Numbered from the stretch's first letter, positions 33,620 to 42,549 are shown. The stretch is DNA of 52,148 bases from Firm-04 sp964392175 (GCA_964392175.1 CAYMOJ010000012.1:1-52148), one strand, 5' to 3'. Notes: generated by a model not told the origin, from the letters alone. Translations and numbers: made by a program.

Positions 33620-36600
33620 ATGACAAAAACAAAAGAATTTCTACAACGATTTTTTCAGCCGGGAGATCAGGTTTGTGTCACTTATAAAAATGGACAAGAA
33701 TGCTGTGGCACAGTTGACTGTTTTCTGGAACAAAGCGTGATCCTGCGTCGTGCCGACGGCGCATCGCAGTTTATTGATTACGACCTGATCGGCACCTTTG
33801 AAAAATCAGCCGAGCGGCAGCTGCACTATCGATTGCAGAGCTGCTTGGAACAAAAAAAATCTGTGGTGCTTACCACCAAAAATGGTGCACAGATCAGTGG
33901 CGTACCTACGGATCTGGACGAAAAGGTGATCTGTATCCGCGCGGCAAGCGGTACAGAAACGATGGTTACTCTGGATTATATTGGGATGTTTATGGTGGGC
34001 ACGGCAGCGACTGCCACCGCGCCTGTGCAGCAATCTTCTGTCGTCGTTCCGCGTCTTGCAAAGGTTTCTCCGGTGGGGAAGCTTGATTCTGTTGCATCCG
34101 CAGAGCCGGCTTCTGCGTTTGCGCCCCCTGCCTTGCCGGAACTTTCTCCCGCAGAGCGTCTAAAAGAATTCGCTGCTCCTTTGGATGAGGCGAAGCTGCC
34201 ACTGAATGTGCTGCAAATGAAGCTGCGTGAGGATGGTACCCTTGCGAGCGAGTGCAATGCGAAGCTGAATTCTTTACAGAATGCGATCAAAATCAATGAG
34301 TTTGAAGCAAAGTATCAGCGTACCCCTCGTATTCTTGCAGAGCTCATTCAGGTCACGGACATCTACTATGCCAATACCGCATTGCTTTCCATTATCGCCG
34401 AAGTTGCGTTGATGGCTGGCAGCATGGAGGAACGTAGGCTTGCATTGCAGTGTTTGACTGACCATTGGGATCGTTCCTGTGCAGATGATCGTAATCTAAT
34501 GCGGTTGCTTGCGTTGCTTTCGGAGAAGCAAGGCAACGCTGCTGCGCTGACAGAAATTACACAGAAATTCAGCCAAGGCGCAGAGGAGAAATATCTGCGC
34601 GCAATGGCGCATTATGCCAATGCCATGAATGTGATCGTTGCCGAAGAAACCCTATGTGATAATGATATTGCGGCAAGCTGCCGACAGCTGTGGGAGCTGC
34701 TGACCAATAGTAGCTTTGCGGATGTCGAGGAAGCACCTGCAAAAGAGTCGACCGATTCAAGAGATGGCTCTGCAAAGCTTCCTCAAAAGGCAACCGCAGA
34801 CGGTTTGCCCCCGCTGGAGCCGGGACAGCGTTGTGGCAAGGTCACGCTGTATATCCCTTCAACCGGCTTTGGCGTGATTACCGATACAGAAGGAAAAACA
34901 TACAGCTTTGTAACGCATAATATGTCGCTGGATGAGATTACCCATGTGCGCAATGATGCGGTCGTGTATTTCTATCATGGTGGGCAGCGATATAATCGCA
35001 AAAAGCAGCAGTATGTGGATATTGCAGAGCGCATTTGCGTGATGTGCGATGCGGATGCAGCTGATCTGCCAAGACCGGATATCGATGCGCTATTCAAAAC
35101 GGAAAACAACAACGCGGAGCAACTTGCCGATAAGGAGATTGGCTATGTGATGCTCTACCGCATACCTTATTCCAATGGTTATATTTGTCATGAGATGAAT
35201 TACGGTACGGCTGAGCGTGGCGATATCTTCTTTGAATTGACGGATATGAATCCGGAAATGTCGTTGGATACTTACCATTACCATTATAAAGTCGCGTTCA
35301 ATTATGTCAATGGCTCGCCACGGCGCGCTACGAATGTCGTAGTGCTGGAACGTTTGCCCAAGCCGGATATCGATCGCAACGAACCGATTTTGCAGCCGCT
35401 TTCCGTGGAAGAATACCGCTATTTGCGGTTCTGTCAGGGAGAAACCATGCTGGTGGAGCGCCGGGAAGAAAACGCAGTGTTCGGTCGCTTTGTTTCTTAT
35501 GCCGATGCGGTGCTGACGCTTGCGGTTGGCAATGAGCAAGTTGCAATTCCTGCGGCAGAGATTAAGGAAATGTTCTTCGCCGGTGTCGTTAGCCATTATC
35601 AGCCAGCCGCACTGAGCGGTAAGGTGAATGGGCAGTATCCGTTCCGCATCCACAATGTCATTGGGCAGGAACTGGATAGTACACTCAAGCAAGGATTTGC
35701 AGCCTCTATGCCCTGCTTGTACTCTTTGCGTAGATGCAATGACGAGCTGCGTGTACATAAGCTGCGTGCCTTTGATGCAGCTTTGCTGGAACAGCTTCCA
35801 TGGCATAGTGGTATCGTTTCGGGCAGCTATCGTCTGGGATACTATTTTACTGTGGATGATAAGGTTCGCTGCCACACAAGTACCTATGCCGATACTGTGG
35901 TAAAGGGCTGGATGGAGAATCAGGATTTCCAGCGGCAGGAGGTACTTTACCGTTGCGTGTATCATAAATCTGCGGAGGCGGGCGTGAATAATATCGCTGC
36001 TGTGCAGGTGATGGCGAAATGTCAGCTTGCAGATGTGGTATCGCCTTTGGGTACGGATGCCTTGTGCTTGCAGTGTGGTACAGTGTACTATGAAGCACCG
36101 AACAGGTTGAGTGCCGATATGGTCGGGCAGCAATTGCGGGTGGTCTTTGCACTCAATGCGCAGGGTGTGCCTACCATTGTCAAAGCCGATGCGGATAATC
36201 TGCAATTACCGAGCTATGCTGTTGCGATTGCACAGGAAAGGCAAAATTTGGAAGAACAATTACGGGCTGTTGAAGCGACAGGGGACGCTGCACAGGTGGC
36301 AGAAGTCAGCAAAAAAATGCTGCGAGAAGCAATACTGCCTGCGGATAAGGCAATGGAACATATCTTTTTGGCTGCACTGCGCAGTAAGGAGGATGCAATT
36401 TTTATCGAAGCAATGGAATCCTGCGAGCATACGCTTACTCCTGTCGGCAGAACGGGCTATTGGATGCAATTGCATTGTCTACAAGGAAACATGGATGATG
36501 CGCGGAAATTGGCAGCGGAATACCTGACATTGAATTCGCAGGATCCGAATACTGTTCAGTTGGCGCTGGAGTTGACCCAATCGGATATGACTGCTGAGGA

Positions 36601-36874
36601 ATTGCGCATCAGAGTGCTGGAAAAGCGAAACTTCACAGAAGATTGCTTGGCAGGGAAAATCGCATTGTTTAATCATGCTACCCGGCAGGGGAATATTCAA
36701 TGGGCAAAGGGAAAATTGAATTTTTCCTACAAGGATATGTTAGATATGAATGCGGAAGCACTGGATCTGCAACAGTATGAGTATTGTGTTGCGTTCCGTA
36801 TTGATGAAAGCCATCATGTGCCCAAAGCAGCTGAGGTGAAACTGCTGTATCGCAAAGAAAAAACCAATGAATAA
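33620..36874 (+). CDS. Large multidomain protein with Sm-like and cold-shock-like segments, probable RNA-binding
   Basis: This is a 1084-residue soluble protein with no signal or membrane helix. It belongs to no family I recognise. Residues about 10-62 and 66-128 read as two Sm/LSm-like small barrels, each with the rhythm 'helix, VxVTYKNGQECxGTV, SVILRRADGxSQFIxYDLIGTF'; a third similar unit lies at about 605-657. Residues 129-175 are a flexible Ala/Pro/Ser linker, and 176-365 are helical repeats. Three OB/cold-shock-like units follow: about 402-472 (GKVTLYIPSTGFGVITDTEGKTYSFVTHN), 506-578 (GYVMLYRIPYSNGYICHE...GDIFFEL) and 727-797 (SGIVSGSYRLGYYFTVDDKVRCH). The last 200 residues are again TPR-like helices. 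A cold-shock/Sm mixture points to RNA binding; the fold calls are by eye. It is monocistronic with its own promoter and terminator. Confidence 0.65.
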   Translation: MTKTKEFLQRFFQPGDQVCVTYKNGQECCGTVDCFLEQSVILRRADGASQFIDYDLIGTFEKSAERQLHYRLQSCLEQKKSVVLTTKNGAQISGVPTDLDEKVICIRAASGTETMVTLDYIGMFMVGTAATATAPVQQSSVVVPRLAKVSPVGKLDSVASAEPASAFAPPALPELSPAERLKEFAAPLDEAKLPLNVLQMKLREDGTLASECNAKLNSLQNAIKINEFEAKYQRTPRILAELIQVTDIYYANTALLSIIAEVALMAGSMEERRLALQCLTDHWDRSCADDRNLMRLLALLSEKQGNAAALTEITQKFSQGAEEKYLRAMAHYANAMNVIVAEETLCDNDIAASCRQLWELLTNSSFADVEEAPAKESTDSRDGSAKLPQKATADGLPPLEPGQRCGKVTLYIPSTGFGVITDTEGKTYSFVTHNMSLDEITHVRNDAVVYFYHGGQRYNRKKQQYVDIAERICVMCDADAADLPRPDIDALFKTENNNAEQLADKEIGYVMLYRIPYSNGYICHEMNYGTAERGDIFFELTDMNPEMSLDTYHYHYKVAFNYVNGSPRRATNVVVLERLPKPDIDRNEPILQPLSVEEYRYLRFCQGETMLVERREENAVFGRFVSYADAVLTLAVGNEQVAIPAAEIKEMFFAGVVSHYQPAALSGKVNGQYPFRIHNVIGQELDSTLKQGFAASMPCLYSLRRCNDELRVHKLRAFDAALLEQLPWHSGIVSGSYRLGYYFTVDDKVRCHTSTYADTVVKGWMENQDFQRQEVLYRCVYHKSAEAGVNNIAAVQVMAKCQLADVVSPLGTDALCLQCGTVYYEAPNRLSADMVGQQLRVVFALNAQGVPTIVKADADNLQLPSYAVAIAQERQNLEEQLRAVEATGDAAQVAEVSKKMLREAILPADKAMEHIFLAALRSKEDAIFIEAMESCEHTLTPVGRTGYWMQLHCLQGNMDDARKLAAEYLTLNSQDPNTVQLALELTQSDMTAEELRIRVLEKRNFTEDCLAGKIALFNHATRQGNIQWAKGKLNFSYKDMLDMNAEALDLQQYEYCVAFRIDESHHVPKAAEVKLLYRKEKTNE

Positions 36875-36879
36875 ACAGC

Positions 36880-36921
36880 AAAGCCCGAGAAGATAGTGGG
36901 TCTTCTCGGGCTTTATGTTTC
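36880..36921 (+). terminator. Terminator after the multidomain gene
   Basis: A 14-bp perfect stem AAAGCCCGAGAAGA (36880-36893) pairs with 36901-36914, with a 7-nt loop, then ATGTTT. Confidence 0.85.
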
Positions 36922-36949
36922 GTAAGCGCAATCTTTGTCGGATTATGGG

Positions 36950-36978
36950 TTGCAATTACGGCACTTTTGTGTTATAAT
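36950..36978 (+). promoter_or_regulatory. Promoter of the amino-acid ABC transporter
   Basis: TTGCAA at 36950-36955 and TATAAT at 36973-36978 with 17-bp spacing, about 50 bp before the permease start. Confidence 0.8.
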
Positions 36979-37028
36979 GAGATAAAGCGTTATCACACAA
37001 AATCGTTATCGCAGGAGGTATGTCGCTT

Positions 37029-37733
37029 ATGACCGCATCAGAAATCTGGGGTGTTGTACGCATATTGTTCAACTATCTGGTGCCAACGCTAAAGCTGTTT
37101 GGCTTCACACTGCTGTATTCCATCCCCTTGGGCATGATTGTCGCACTGCTGAAAATGTGCCGCTTTAAGCCGGTTGCATGGCTTACCAGCTTTTATATTC
37201 TGGTGATGCGTGGTACACCACTGATGTTGCAGATCATTGTGACTTACTTTGCTATTCCCATGCTGCGCCGAGCAGAGTGGTTGCCTTCGTTTCTTTCGAG
37301 ATTTTTTCACAGCATTGATATTCAGGGAGATCATTTCCTGTTCAATGCGGTGTTGTTTGCATTTGTGTTCAATTATGCTGCATATTTTGCCGAGATCTTC
37401 CGTGGTGGTATTGAATCCATCCCACAGGGGCAGTATGAAGCCGCAGCAGCCCTGAGCATGACCAAAACACAAACATTCTTCCGGATTATTCTGCCACAAG
37501 TAGTAAAGCGCGTGGTGCCAGCCAGTGCCAATGAGGTCATTACACTGGTGAAGGATACCTCTCTTGCCAATGTGGTTGCTTACGGTGAGATTACACTGAA
37601 AGCCAAGGAGCAAATGCAGAATTATTCTTCGCTGGTACCTTTGTTTATCGCAGGTGTTTTCTATTTTGTTTTGGCAACAATTTTGACGATACTTTCATCG
37701 TTTGTTGAGAAAAAACTCAACTACTACAAATAA
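37029..37733 (+). CDS. Polar amino acid ABC permease (His/Glu/Gln/Cys family)
   Basis: This 234-residue membrane protein has five helices. The family signature is a cytoplasmic EAA loop GQYEAAAALSMTKTQTFFRIILPQVVKRVVPASANEVI near residues 135-172. An N-terminal region typical of HEAQRT permeases is also present (LVPTLKLFGFTLLYSIPLGMIVALLKM, YILVMRGTPLMLQIIVTYF). It imports a polar amino acid or cystine. ATG 37029 is chosen because it is 9 nt after AGGAGGT (37013-37019); ATG 37020 abuts that site. Only a permease and an ATPase are present here, and the permease probably acts as a homodimer. Confidence 0.93.
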   Translation: MTASEIWGVVRILFNYLVPTLKLFGFTLLYSIPLGMIVALLKMCRFKPVAWLTSFYILVMRGTPLMLQIIVTYFAIPMLRRAEWLPSFLSRFFHSIDIQGDHFLFNAVLFAFVFNYAAYFAEIFRGGIESIPQGQYEAAAALSMTKTQTFFRIILPQVVKRVVPASANEVITLVKDTSLANVVAYGEITLKAKEQMQNYSSLVPLFIAGVFYFVLATILTILSSFVEKKLNYYK

Positions 37734-37745
37734 GGGGGCGATATC

Positions 37746-38501
37746 ATGGCAATGCTGGAAGTTAGACATCTACGCAAGAATTTTGGCAGTCTTGAGGTGC
37801 TGAAGGACATTTCGTTTGCGGTGGATACGGGTGATGTCGTCGCGATCATCGGCCCAAGCGGTTCGGGAAAATCGACCCTGTTGCGTTGTATCAATCAGCT
37901 GGAAAAAGCCACCGATGGTGAGATCTGTGTTTGCGGTAGTGAAATGCTTGTGAAACAACCCAAGGGTGGTGTGACCTATGCCGATGCAAAAACATTGCGA
38001 GATATTCGGTTGCACATTGGGCTTGTATTCCAGAATTTCAATCTTTTTCCACACTTTACCGTGCTGCGCAATATTACGGAAGCCCCGATTCATGTGCTGA
38101 AGCAATCTCGTGCCGAAGCGGAGAAAACCGCTATGGCCCTGCTTGAAAAAATGGGGCTTTCTGCCAAAGCAGATGCTTATCCGTGCGAACTTTCGGGCGG
38201 GCAGCAACAACGAGTTTCCATTGCAAGAGCCATGGCATTGCATCCCGATGTGCTGTTTTTTGATGAACCGACTTCTGCCCTTGATCCGGAGTTGACCGGG
38301 GAGATTCTAAAGGTCATGAAAGAACTGGCTGCTGATGGTATGACCATGGTTATTGTCACACATGAAATGGCTTTTGCACGCGATGTGGCAGATCGTGTGA
38401 TTTTTATGGAGCATGGCGTGATTGTTGAGGAGGGCACACCGGAAGTGCTTTTTGGTGAGAATGCGTCCGAGCGTACCAAGCAGTTTCTGCAAAGATATTG
38501 A
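37746..38501 (+). CDS. Polar amino acid ABC transporter ATP-binding protein
   Basis: This 251-residue GlnQ/HisP-type ATPase energises the preceding permease. Walker A GPSGSGKST is near residues 37-45. The Q loop is VFQNFNLFPHFTV. The signature is LSGGQQQRVSIARA (around 153-166), Walker B VLFFDEPTSALDPE, and the H-loop IVTHEM. FNLFPH after the Q loop is the usual mark of amino-acid importers. AAGGGGGCG precedes the start. No solute-binding gene follows; the operon ends at a terminator, so the binding protein must be encoded elsewhere. Confidence 0.95.
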   Translation: MAMLEVRHLRKNFGSLEVLKDISFAVDTGDVVAIIGPSGSGKSTLLRCINQLEKATDGEICVCGSEMLVKQPKGGVTYADAKTLRDIRLHIGLVFQNFNLFPHFTVLRNITEAPIHVLKQSRAEAEKTAMALLEKMGLSAKADAYPCELSGGQQQRVSIARAMALHPDVLFFDEPTSALDPELTGEILKVMKELAADGMTMVIVTHEMAFARDVADRVIFMEHGVIVEEGTPEVLFGENASERTKQFLQRY

Positions 38502-38535
38502 CATCCCAAAGTGGTTGTATATCACATATGTAAAT

Positions 38536-38572
38536 AAGCCAGAGAAGCCGTGTCAGCTTCTCTGGCTTTGTG
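38536..38572 (+). terminator. Terminator after the amino-acid ABC operon, bidirectional
   Basis: AAGCCAGAGAAGC (38536-38548) pairs with GCTTCTCTGGCTT (38556-38568), with a 7-nt loop and TGTGTT after it. It also serves the leftward gpmI transcript that ends at 38601. Confidence 0.85.
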
Positions 38573-38600
38573 TTATAGTGAGTTGTAGTGATGCGATTGA

Positions 38601-40124
38601 TCAATCCACGATCATTGAGGTACCGGTCATTTCCTTCGGCTGTGGCAGATGCAGCAGGTGAAGCATGGTGGGGGCAATATCTGCCAGAACGCCTGTCTCA
38701 CGGAGCTTGCAATCGCCTGCGCCGGCAACGATAAAGGGCACCGGGAAGGTAGTGTGTGCCGTGAAGGGTGCGCCGTCGGGTTCATACATCTTATCGGCAT
38801 TGCCGTGGTCAGCGGTGATAATGACCTTGCCACCCTTTGCGAGAACAGCATCTGCAACCTTGCCAATGCACTCGTCAACTGCCTCAACGGCAGCCTTCGC
38901 AGCGTCAAAAACGCCTGTGTGGCCGACCATATCGCAGTTTGCGTAGTTTAGGATGATGACATCATGCTTGTCAGCAGCGATGGTCTCCAGCACTGCATCG
39001 GTGACCTCATACGCGCTCATTTCGGGCTTCATATCGAAGGTTTCTACATCCGGAGATTTGATCAAGATTCTGTCCTCGCCCGCAAACTGGCGCTCTTCTC
39101 CACCGTTGAAGAAGAAAGTCACATGAGCATATTTTTGTGTCTCCGCGATACGAAGCTGAGACTTACCGCAAGCGGAAAGGTATTCACCAAGAGTCATGGT
39201 CAATGCTTCAGGCGGAAACGCAACGGATACATTGGGCATGGTCGCATCATATTGTGCCATGCAGACAAAGTGTACGGGGAAGCATCCGTTTTTCCGTGCA
39301 AAGCCTGTGAAATCAGCATCCACAAAAGCGCGGGTGATTTGTCTTGCGCGGTCGGGACGGAAGTTAAAGAACACCACGCTGTCATTGGCGGCGATCATAC
39401 CGTTTTTGTCGATGACGGTGGGCAGCATGAATTCATCGGTTACGCCATTTGCATAGGAGTCTTTAATTGCCTGTACGGGGCAGCAGCCCTCAACGCCTTC
39501 GCCATAAACCATAGCGGCATATGCCTTCTCCACGCGATCCCATGCATTGTCACGATCCATCGCATAAAATCTTCCCATAATGGTTGCAATCTTGCCAACG
39601 CCGATCTTGTTCATCTCGGCGACGGCTTCTTCCATAAATTCTGCGGCAGAGGATGGTGGAACGTCTCTGCCATCAAGAAAGGCGTGTACATAGACTTTCT
39701 CGATGCCGAAGCGCTTTGCCATCTCGCACAGACCATACATATGCGTCATATGGCTGTGTACGCCACCGGGCGAAAGCAGACCCATGAGATGCAGTGCGGA
39801 ACCGTTTTCTTTGGCGTTATTCATTGCGGCAACCAATGCAGGATTTGTAAAGAAATCGCCATCCTGAATGGATTTTGTGATCTTTACCAGCATCTGGTAG
39901 ACGATTCTGCCTGCACCGATATTGGTGTGGCCGACTTCGGAGTTGCCCATTTGGCCATCGGGCAAGCCGACATCGAGACCGGAAGCGCCGATGGTGGTGT
40001 GAGGATAGGTTGCGAAATAACGATCAAGATTCGGTGTAGCGGCTGCGGCAATGGCATTGCCGTAGGTATCTTTGTTGATCCCAAAGCCGTCCATAATCAG
40101 CAGTGCGACAGGAGATTTGCTCAT
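38601..40124 (-). CDS. gpmI: 2,3-bisphosphoglycerate-independent phosphoglycerate mutase
   Basis: GpmI (507 residues) interconverts 3- and 2-phosphoglycerate and needs two Mn ions. It belongs to the alkaline phosphatase superfamily. LLIMDGFGINKD holds the first metal aspartate. GQMGNSEVGHTNIGAGR (around 56-72) carries the nucleophilic serine. HSHMTHMYGL and VIITADHGNADKM are the other metal sites. The start is ATG 40124, with GAAAGGAA about 10 nt upstream; a TTG at 40133 in the same frame is less likely. It is the last gene of the pgk operon, 102 bp after tpiA. Confidence 0.96.
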   Translation of the reverse strand: MSKSPVALLIMDGFGINKDTYGNAIAAAATPNLDRYFATYPHTTIGASGLDVGLPDGQMGNSEVGHTNIGAGRIVYQMLVKITKSIQDGDFFTNPALVAAMNNAKENGSALHLMGLLSPGGVHSHMTHMYGLCEMAKRFGIEKVYVHAFLDGRDVPPSSAAEFMEEAVAEMNKIGVGKIATIMGRFYAMDRDNAWDRVEKAYAAMVYGEGVEGCCPVQAIKDSYANGVTDEFMLPTVIDKNGMIAANDSVVFFNFRPDRARQITRAFVDADFTGFARKNGCFPVHFVCMAQYDATMPNVSVAFPPEALTMTLGEYLSACGKSQLRIAETQKYAHVTFFFNGGEERQFAGEDRILIKSPDVETFDMKPEMSAYEVTDAVLETIAADKHDVIILNYANCDMVGHTGVFDAAKAAVEAVDECIGKVADAVLAKGGKVIITADHGNADKMYEPDGAPFTAHTTFPVPFIVAGAGDCKLRETGVLADIAPTMLHLLHLPQPKEMTGTSMIVD

Positions 40125-40180
40125 GATATACAATTCCTTTCGTTCATAAAATATGCTTGATGTGCATAGTAAACATCAAT

Positions 40181-40206
40181 GGGGGACAAGATGCTGCTTG
40201 TCCCCC
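40181..40206 (-). other. Stable hairpin between tpiA and gpmI
   Basis: On the minus strand GGGGGACAAG pairs with CTTGTCCCCC, 10 bp perfect, with a 6-nt loop and no T tract. It is likely an RNA stabiliser or a partial terminator that tunes gpmI. Confidence 0.55.
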
Positions 40207-40225
40207 TGATATTGCCAATGTTGGG

Positions 40226-41002
40226 TCAGCCCTCAACAGCAGCCTGCACGATGGTATTGAAATCGGCAGCCTTCAGAGAGGCACCACCAATCAAACCGCC
40301 ATCTACATTCGGCTTAGAAAGCAACTCAGCAGCATTGCCGGCGTTCATAGAGCCGCCGTACTGAATAGTTACCGCCTCAGCGGTTGCAGCGTCATAGATC
40401 TTCGCCAGCGTTGCACGAATGAAGGCGCAAACCTCCTCTGCCTGATCGGCAGTAGCAGTTTTACCGGTGCCGATTGCCCATACAGGTTCGTAGGCGATGA
40501 CAGTTTTCTTGACATCTTCAGCGGAAACATTGTACAGATCCAGCTTGATCTGACGGGCAATCACTTCCTCGGTAATGTTACACTCGCGCTCCCAGAGCAG
40601 TTCTCCCACGCATACGATGGGCTTGAGCCCAGCTGCCAGTGCAGCTCTGGTTCTCTTATTGACGGTTTCATCGGTTTCGCCGAAGTACTGTCTGCGCTCA
40701 GAGTGACCGATTACGACATACTCTACGCCAAGTTCTACCAACATATCTGCGGAAATTTCACCGGTAAAAGCACCACTTTTCTCGAAGTGAACATTTTCTG
40801 CACCGATCTTAACATTGGAACCGGCAGTTGCATGGATGGCAGTCTCCAGATTGGTAAACGGCACGCAAGCGATGACCTCTACCTTGCCATCAGCGTTTGC
40901 CACCAGGGGCTTGATCGCCTCCAGCAATTCTTTTGCCTCAGGGCGAGTCTTATTCATTTTCCAGTTACCGGCGATGATCGCCTTTCTCACTGCTTTATTC
41001 AT
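40226..41002 (-). CDS. tpiA: Triosephosphate isomerase
   Basis: TpiA (258 residues) interconverts dihydroxyacetone phosphate and glyceraldehyde-3-phosphate through an (alpha/beta)8 barrel. AIIAGNWKMNKT holds the catalytic lysine, VVIGHSERR the histidine, and VIAYEPVWAIGTGKTA the glutamate and mobile loop. TIQYGGSMNAGNA is the phosphate site. Length is typical. The start overlaps the stop of the upstream small gene by 4 nt, so translation is coupled. Confidence 0.97.
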   Translation of the reverse strand: MNKAVRKAIIAGNWKMNKTRPEAKELLEAIKPLVANADGKVEVIACVPFTNLETAIHATAGSNVKIGAENVHFEKSGAFTGEISADMLVELGVEYVVIGHSERRQYFGETDETVNKRTRAALAAGLKPIVCVGELLWERECNITEEVIARQIKLDLYNVSAEDVKKTVIAYEPVWAIGTGKTATADQAEEVCAFIRATLAKIYDAATAEAVTIQYGGSMNAGNAAELLSKPNVDGGLIGGASLKAADFNTIVQAAVEG

Positions 41003-41199
41003 GGTTGTTTACTCCCTTCATTTTCACTTGTGATAGCACAACTGTCGTAGTAATTATTGCTGAAGATACGCATTCCGTTTTTGATCGGTGCGATCAGAAA
41101 ACCGGTAATGACTCCGGCAAGAAAGCCGATCAGCAGCGCGGCGGGTTTAGAACAAAAACCGCTGTCGCTTTGACAGTGTTCTTTCAAATCTGTTTTCAT
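40999..41199 (-). CDS. Small YtxH-like membrane protein within the glycolytic operon
   Basis: This is a 66-residue protein. One membrane helix, near residues 20-40 (PAALLIGFLAGVITGFLIAP), carries the Gly-rich pattern and following AP-K-N-G seen in YtxH-like stress-related small proteins. The rest is a short charged N-terminus and a polar C-terminus. It lies between pgk and tpiA, with GGAGATC upstream, and overlaps tpiA by 4 nt. A metabolic role is not evident; a function in membrane localisation of the enzymes is speculative. Confidence 0.65.
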   Translation of the reverse strand: MKTDLKEHCQSDSGFCSKPAALLIGFLAGVITGFLIAPIKNGMRIFSNNYYDSCAITSENEGSKQP

Positions 41200-41214
41200 A
41201 GTGATCTCCTTCGT

Positions 41215-41250
41215 GATGAGAGGGGCGAATAGTTTGCTACTCGCCCCTCA
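41215..41250 (-). other. Hairpin after pgk
   Basis: ATGAGAGGGGCGA (41215-41227) pairs with TCGCCCCTCAT (41240-41250), with a 2-nt bulge and no T tract on the minus strand. It could separate or stabilise the pgk part of the operon mRNA. Confidence 0.5.
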
Positions 41251-41260
41251 TGGATCCACC

Positions 41261-42481
41261 TTACTTTTCAGCGATAACAGCAACGCCGGGCAGTTCCTTG
41301 CCCTCCAGGTATTCCAGAGAAGCACCACCGCCGGTAGAGATGTGACTCATCTTATCGGCGAAGCCCAACTGAATTGCTGCGGTAGCAGAATCGCCACCAC
41401 CGATGATGGTAGTTGCATCTGCTTCTGCCAGTGCTTCGCAGACAGCAACGGTGCCCTTCTTCAGGGTAGGATTCTCGAACACACCCATGGGGCCATTCCA
41501 TACAACAGTTTTTGCGGTTTTTGCAGCCTCTGCAAACAGCGCAGCAGACTTCGGGCCGATATCCAGACCCATTTTGTCGGCAGGAATTGCCATGGTATCG
41601 CAAACTTCGACAGCGATTTCCGCGTCAATGGGATTCGGGAAGTCGGAAGCGACCATAGTATCTATGGGCAGCAGGATCTTCTTGCCGAGAGATTTTGCTT
41701 TTTCGAGCATCTCTTTGCAGTAGTCAAGCTTTTCGTCATCGACCAGAGAAGTACCGATAGAGCCACCTTGTGCCTTGATGAAGGTGTAAGCCATACCACC
41801 GCCAATGATGAGGGTGTCGCACTTTTCCAGCAGATTGGAGATCACGTTAAGCTTATCAGCAACCTTTGCACCGCCGAGAATGGCAACAAAGGGGCGAACC
41901 GGATCTTCCACGGCATTGCCAAGGAACCGGATCTCTTTCTCCATCAGGTAGCCGACAGCAGTCTCCTTTACAAAGGAAGTCACGCCGGCAGTAGAAGCAT
42001 GTGCGCGGTGTGCAGAACCGAAAGCATCCATGACGAATACCTGATTGTCAACCAGAGCACCCAGCTCGGAGGCAAAGCCCTCACCGTTCTTGGTCTCTTC
42101 CGCGCCACGGAAACGGGTGTTCTCCAACAACACGATTTCGCCATCTTTCATTTCGGCAACAGCCTTCTTTGCGTTCTCGCCGACGACGGTGTCATCCTTT
42201 GCAAAGACGACCTTGGTATCTACGAGCTCTGCCAGACGAACAGCAACAGGTGCCAGGGAGAACTTATCCTCAGGGCCATTCTTGGGCTTGCCCAAGTGAG
42301 AGCAAAGAACGACCTTTGCGCCCTCGCTGATCAACTTTTTGATGGTGGGGAGTGCTGCGGTAATGCGGTTATCGTTGGTGATAACGCCGTCCTTCATGGG
42401 GACATTGAAATCGCAACGGACAAGAACCTTTTTGCCCTTTGCTTGAATGTCATCCACCGTGACCTTGTTCAAACCTGCCAT
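41261..42481 (-). CDS. pgk: Phosphoglycerate kinase
   Basis: Pgk (406 residues) makes ATP and 3-phosphoglycerate from 1,3-bisphosphoglycerate. VLVRCDFNVPMKDG (around 22-35) binds the substrate. VVLCSHLGKPKNGPEDKFSL, TVVWNGPMGVFENP and TTIIGGGDSATAA (nucleotide site) are conserved. I chose ATG 42481, which has GAAAGGA at proper spacing upstream; the ATG at 42493 overlaps that ribosome site. It heads a pgk-small protein-tpiA-gpmI operon. A Rex operator lies about 50 bp upstream of the start codon. Confidence 0.97.
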   Translation of the reverse strand: MAGLNKVTVDDIQAKGKKVLVRCDFNVPMKDGVITNDNRITAALPTIKKLISEGAKVVLCSHLGKPKNGPEDKFSLAPVAVRLAELVDTKVVFAKDDTVVGENAKKAVAEMKDGEIVLLENTRFRGAEETKNGEGFASELGALVDNQVFVMDAFGSAHRAHASTAGVTSFVKETAVGYLMEKEIRFLGNAVEDPVRPFVAILGGAKVADKLNVISNLLEKCDTLIIGGGMAYTFIKAQGGSIGTSLVDDEKLDYCKEMLEKAKSLGKKILLPIDTMVASDFPNPIDAEIAVEVCDTMAIPADKMGLDIGPKSAALFAEAAKTAKTVVWNGPMGVFENPTLKKGTVAVCEALAEADATTIIGGGDSATAAIQLGFADKMSHISTGGGASLEYLEGKELPGVAVIAEK

Positions 42482-42531
42482 ATGAAAATACATCCTTTCA
42501 AAAATAGATTTTGGGGTGCAGCTTAATCAGC

Positions 42532-42549
42532 TTGTGAAATATTTCACAA
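42532..42549 (-). promoter_or_regulatory. Rex (NADH/NAD redox) operator
   Basis: TTGTGAAATATTTCACAA is an 18-bp perfect palindrome and an exact match to the Rex consensus TTGTGAAnnnnTTCACAA. It lies just after the expected start of transcription of the pgk operon, so Rex bound at low NADH would block initiation. Rex dissociates at high NADH/NAD ratio. Confidence 0.85.

Noticed and set aside
38964..40160. A 398-codon plus-strand frame opposite gpmI
   Set aside because: It lies entirely over gpmI with shadow composition and no ribosome site.
41201..42526. A 441-codon plus-strand frame opposite pgk
   Set aside because: Shadow of pgk. The real gene has all motifs and the promoter and Rex site are oriented leftward.
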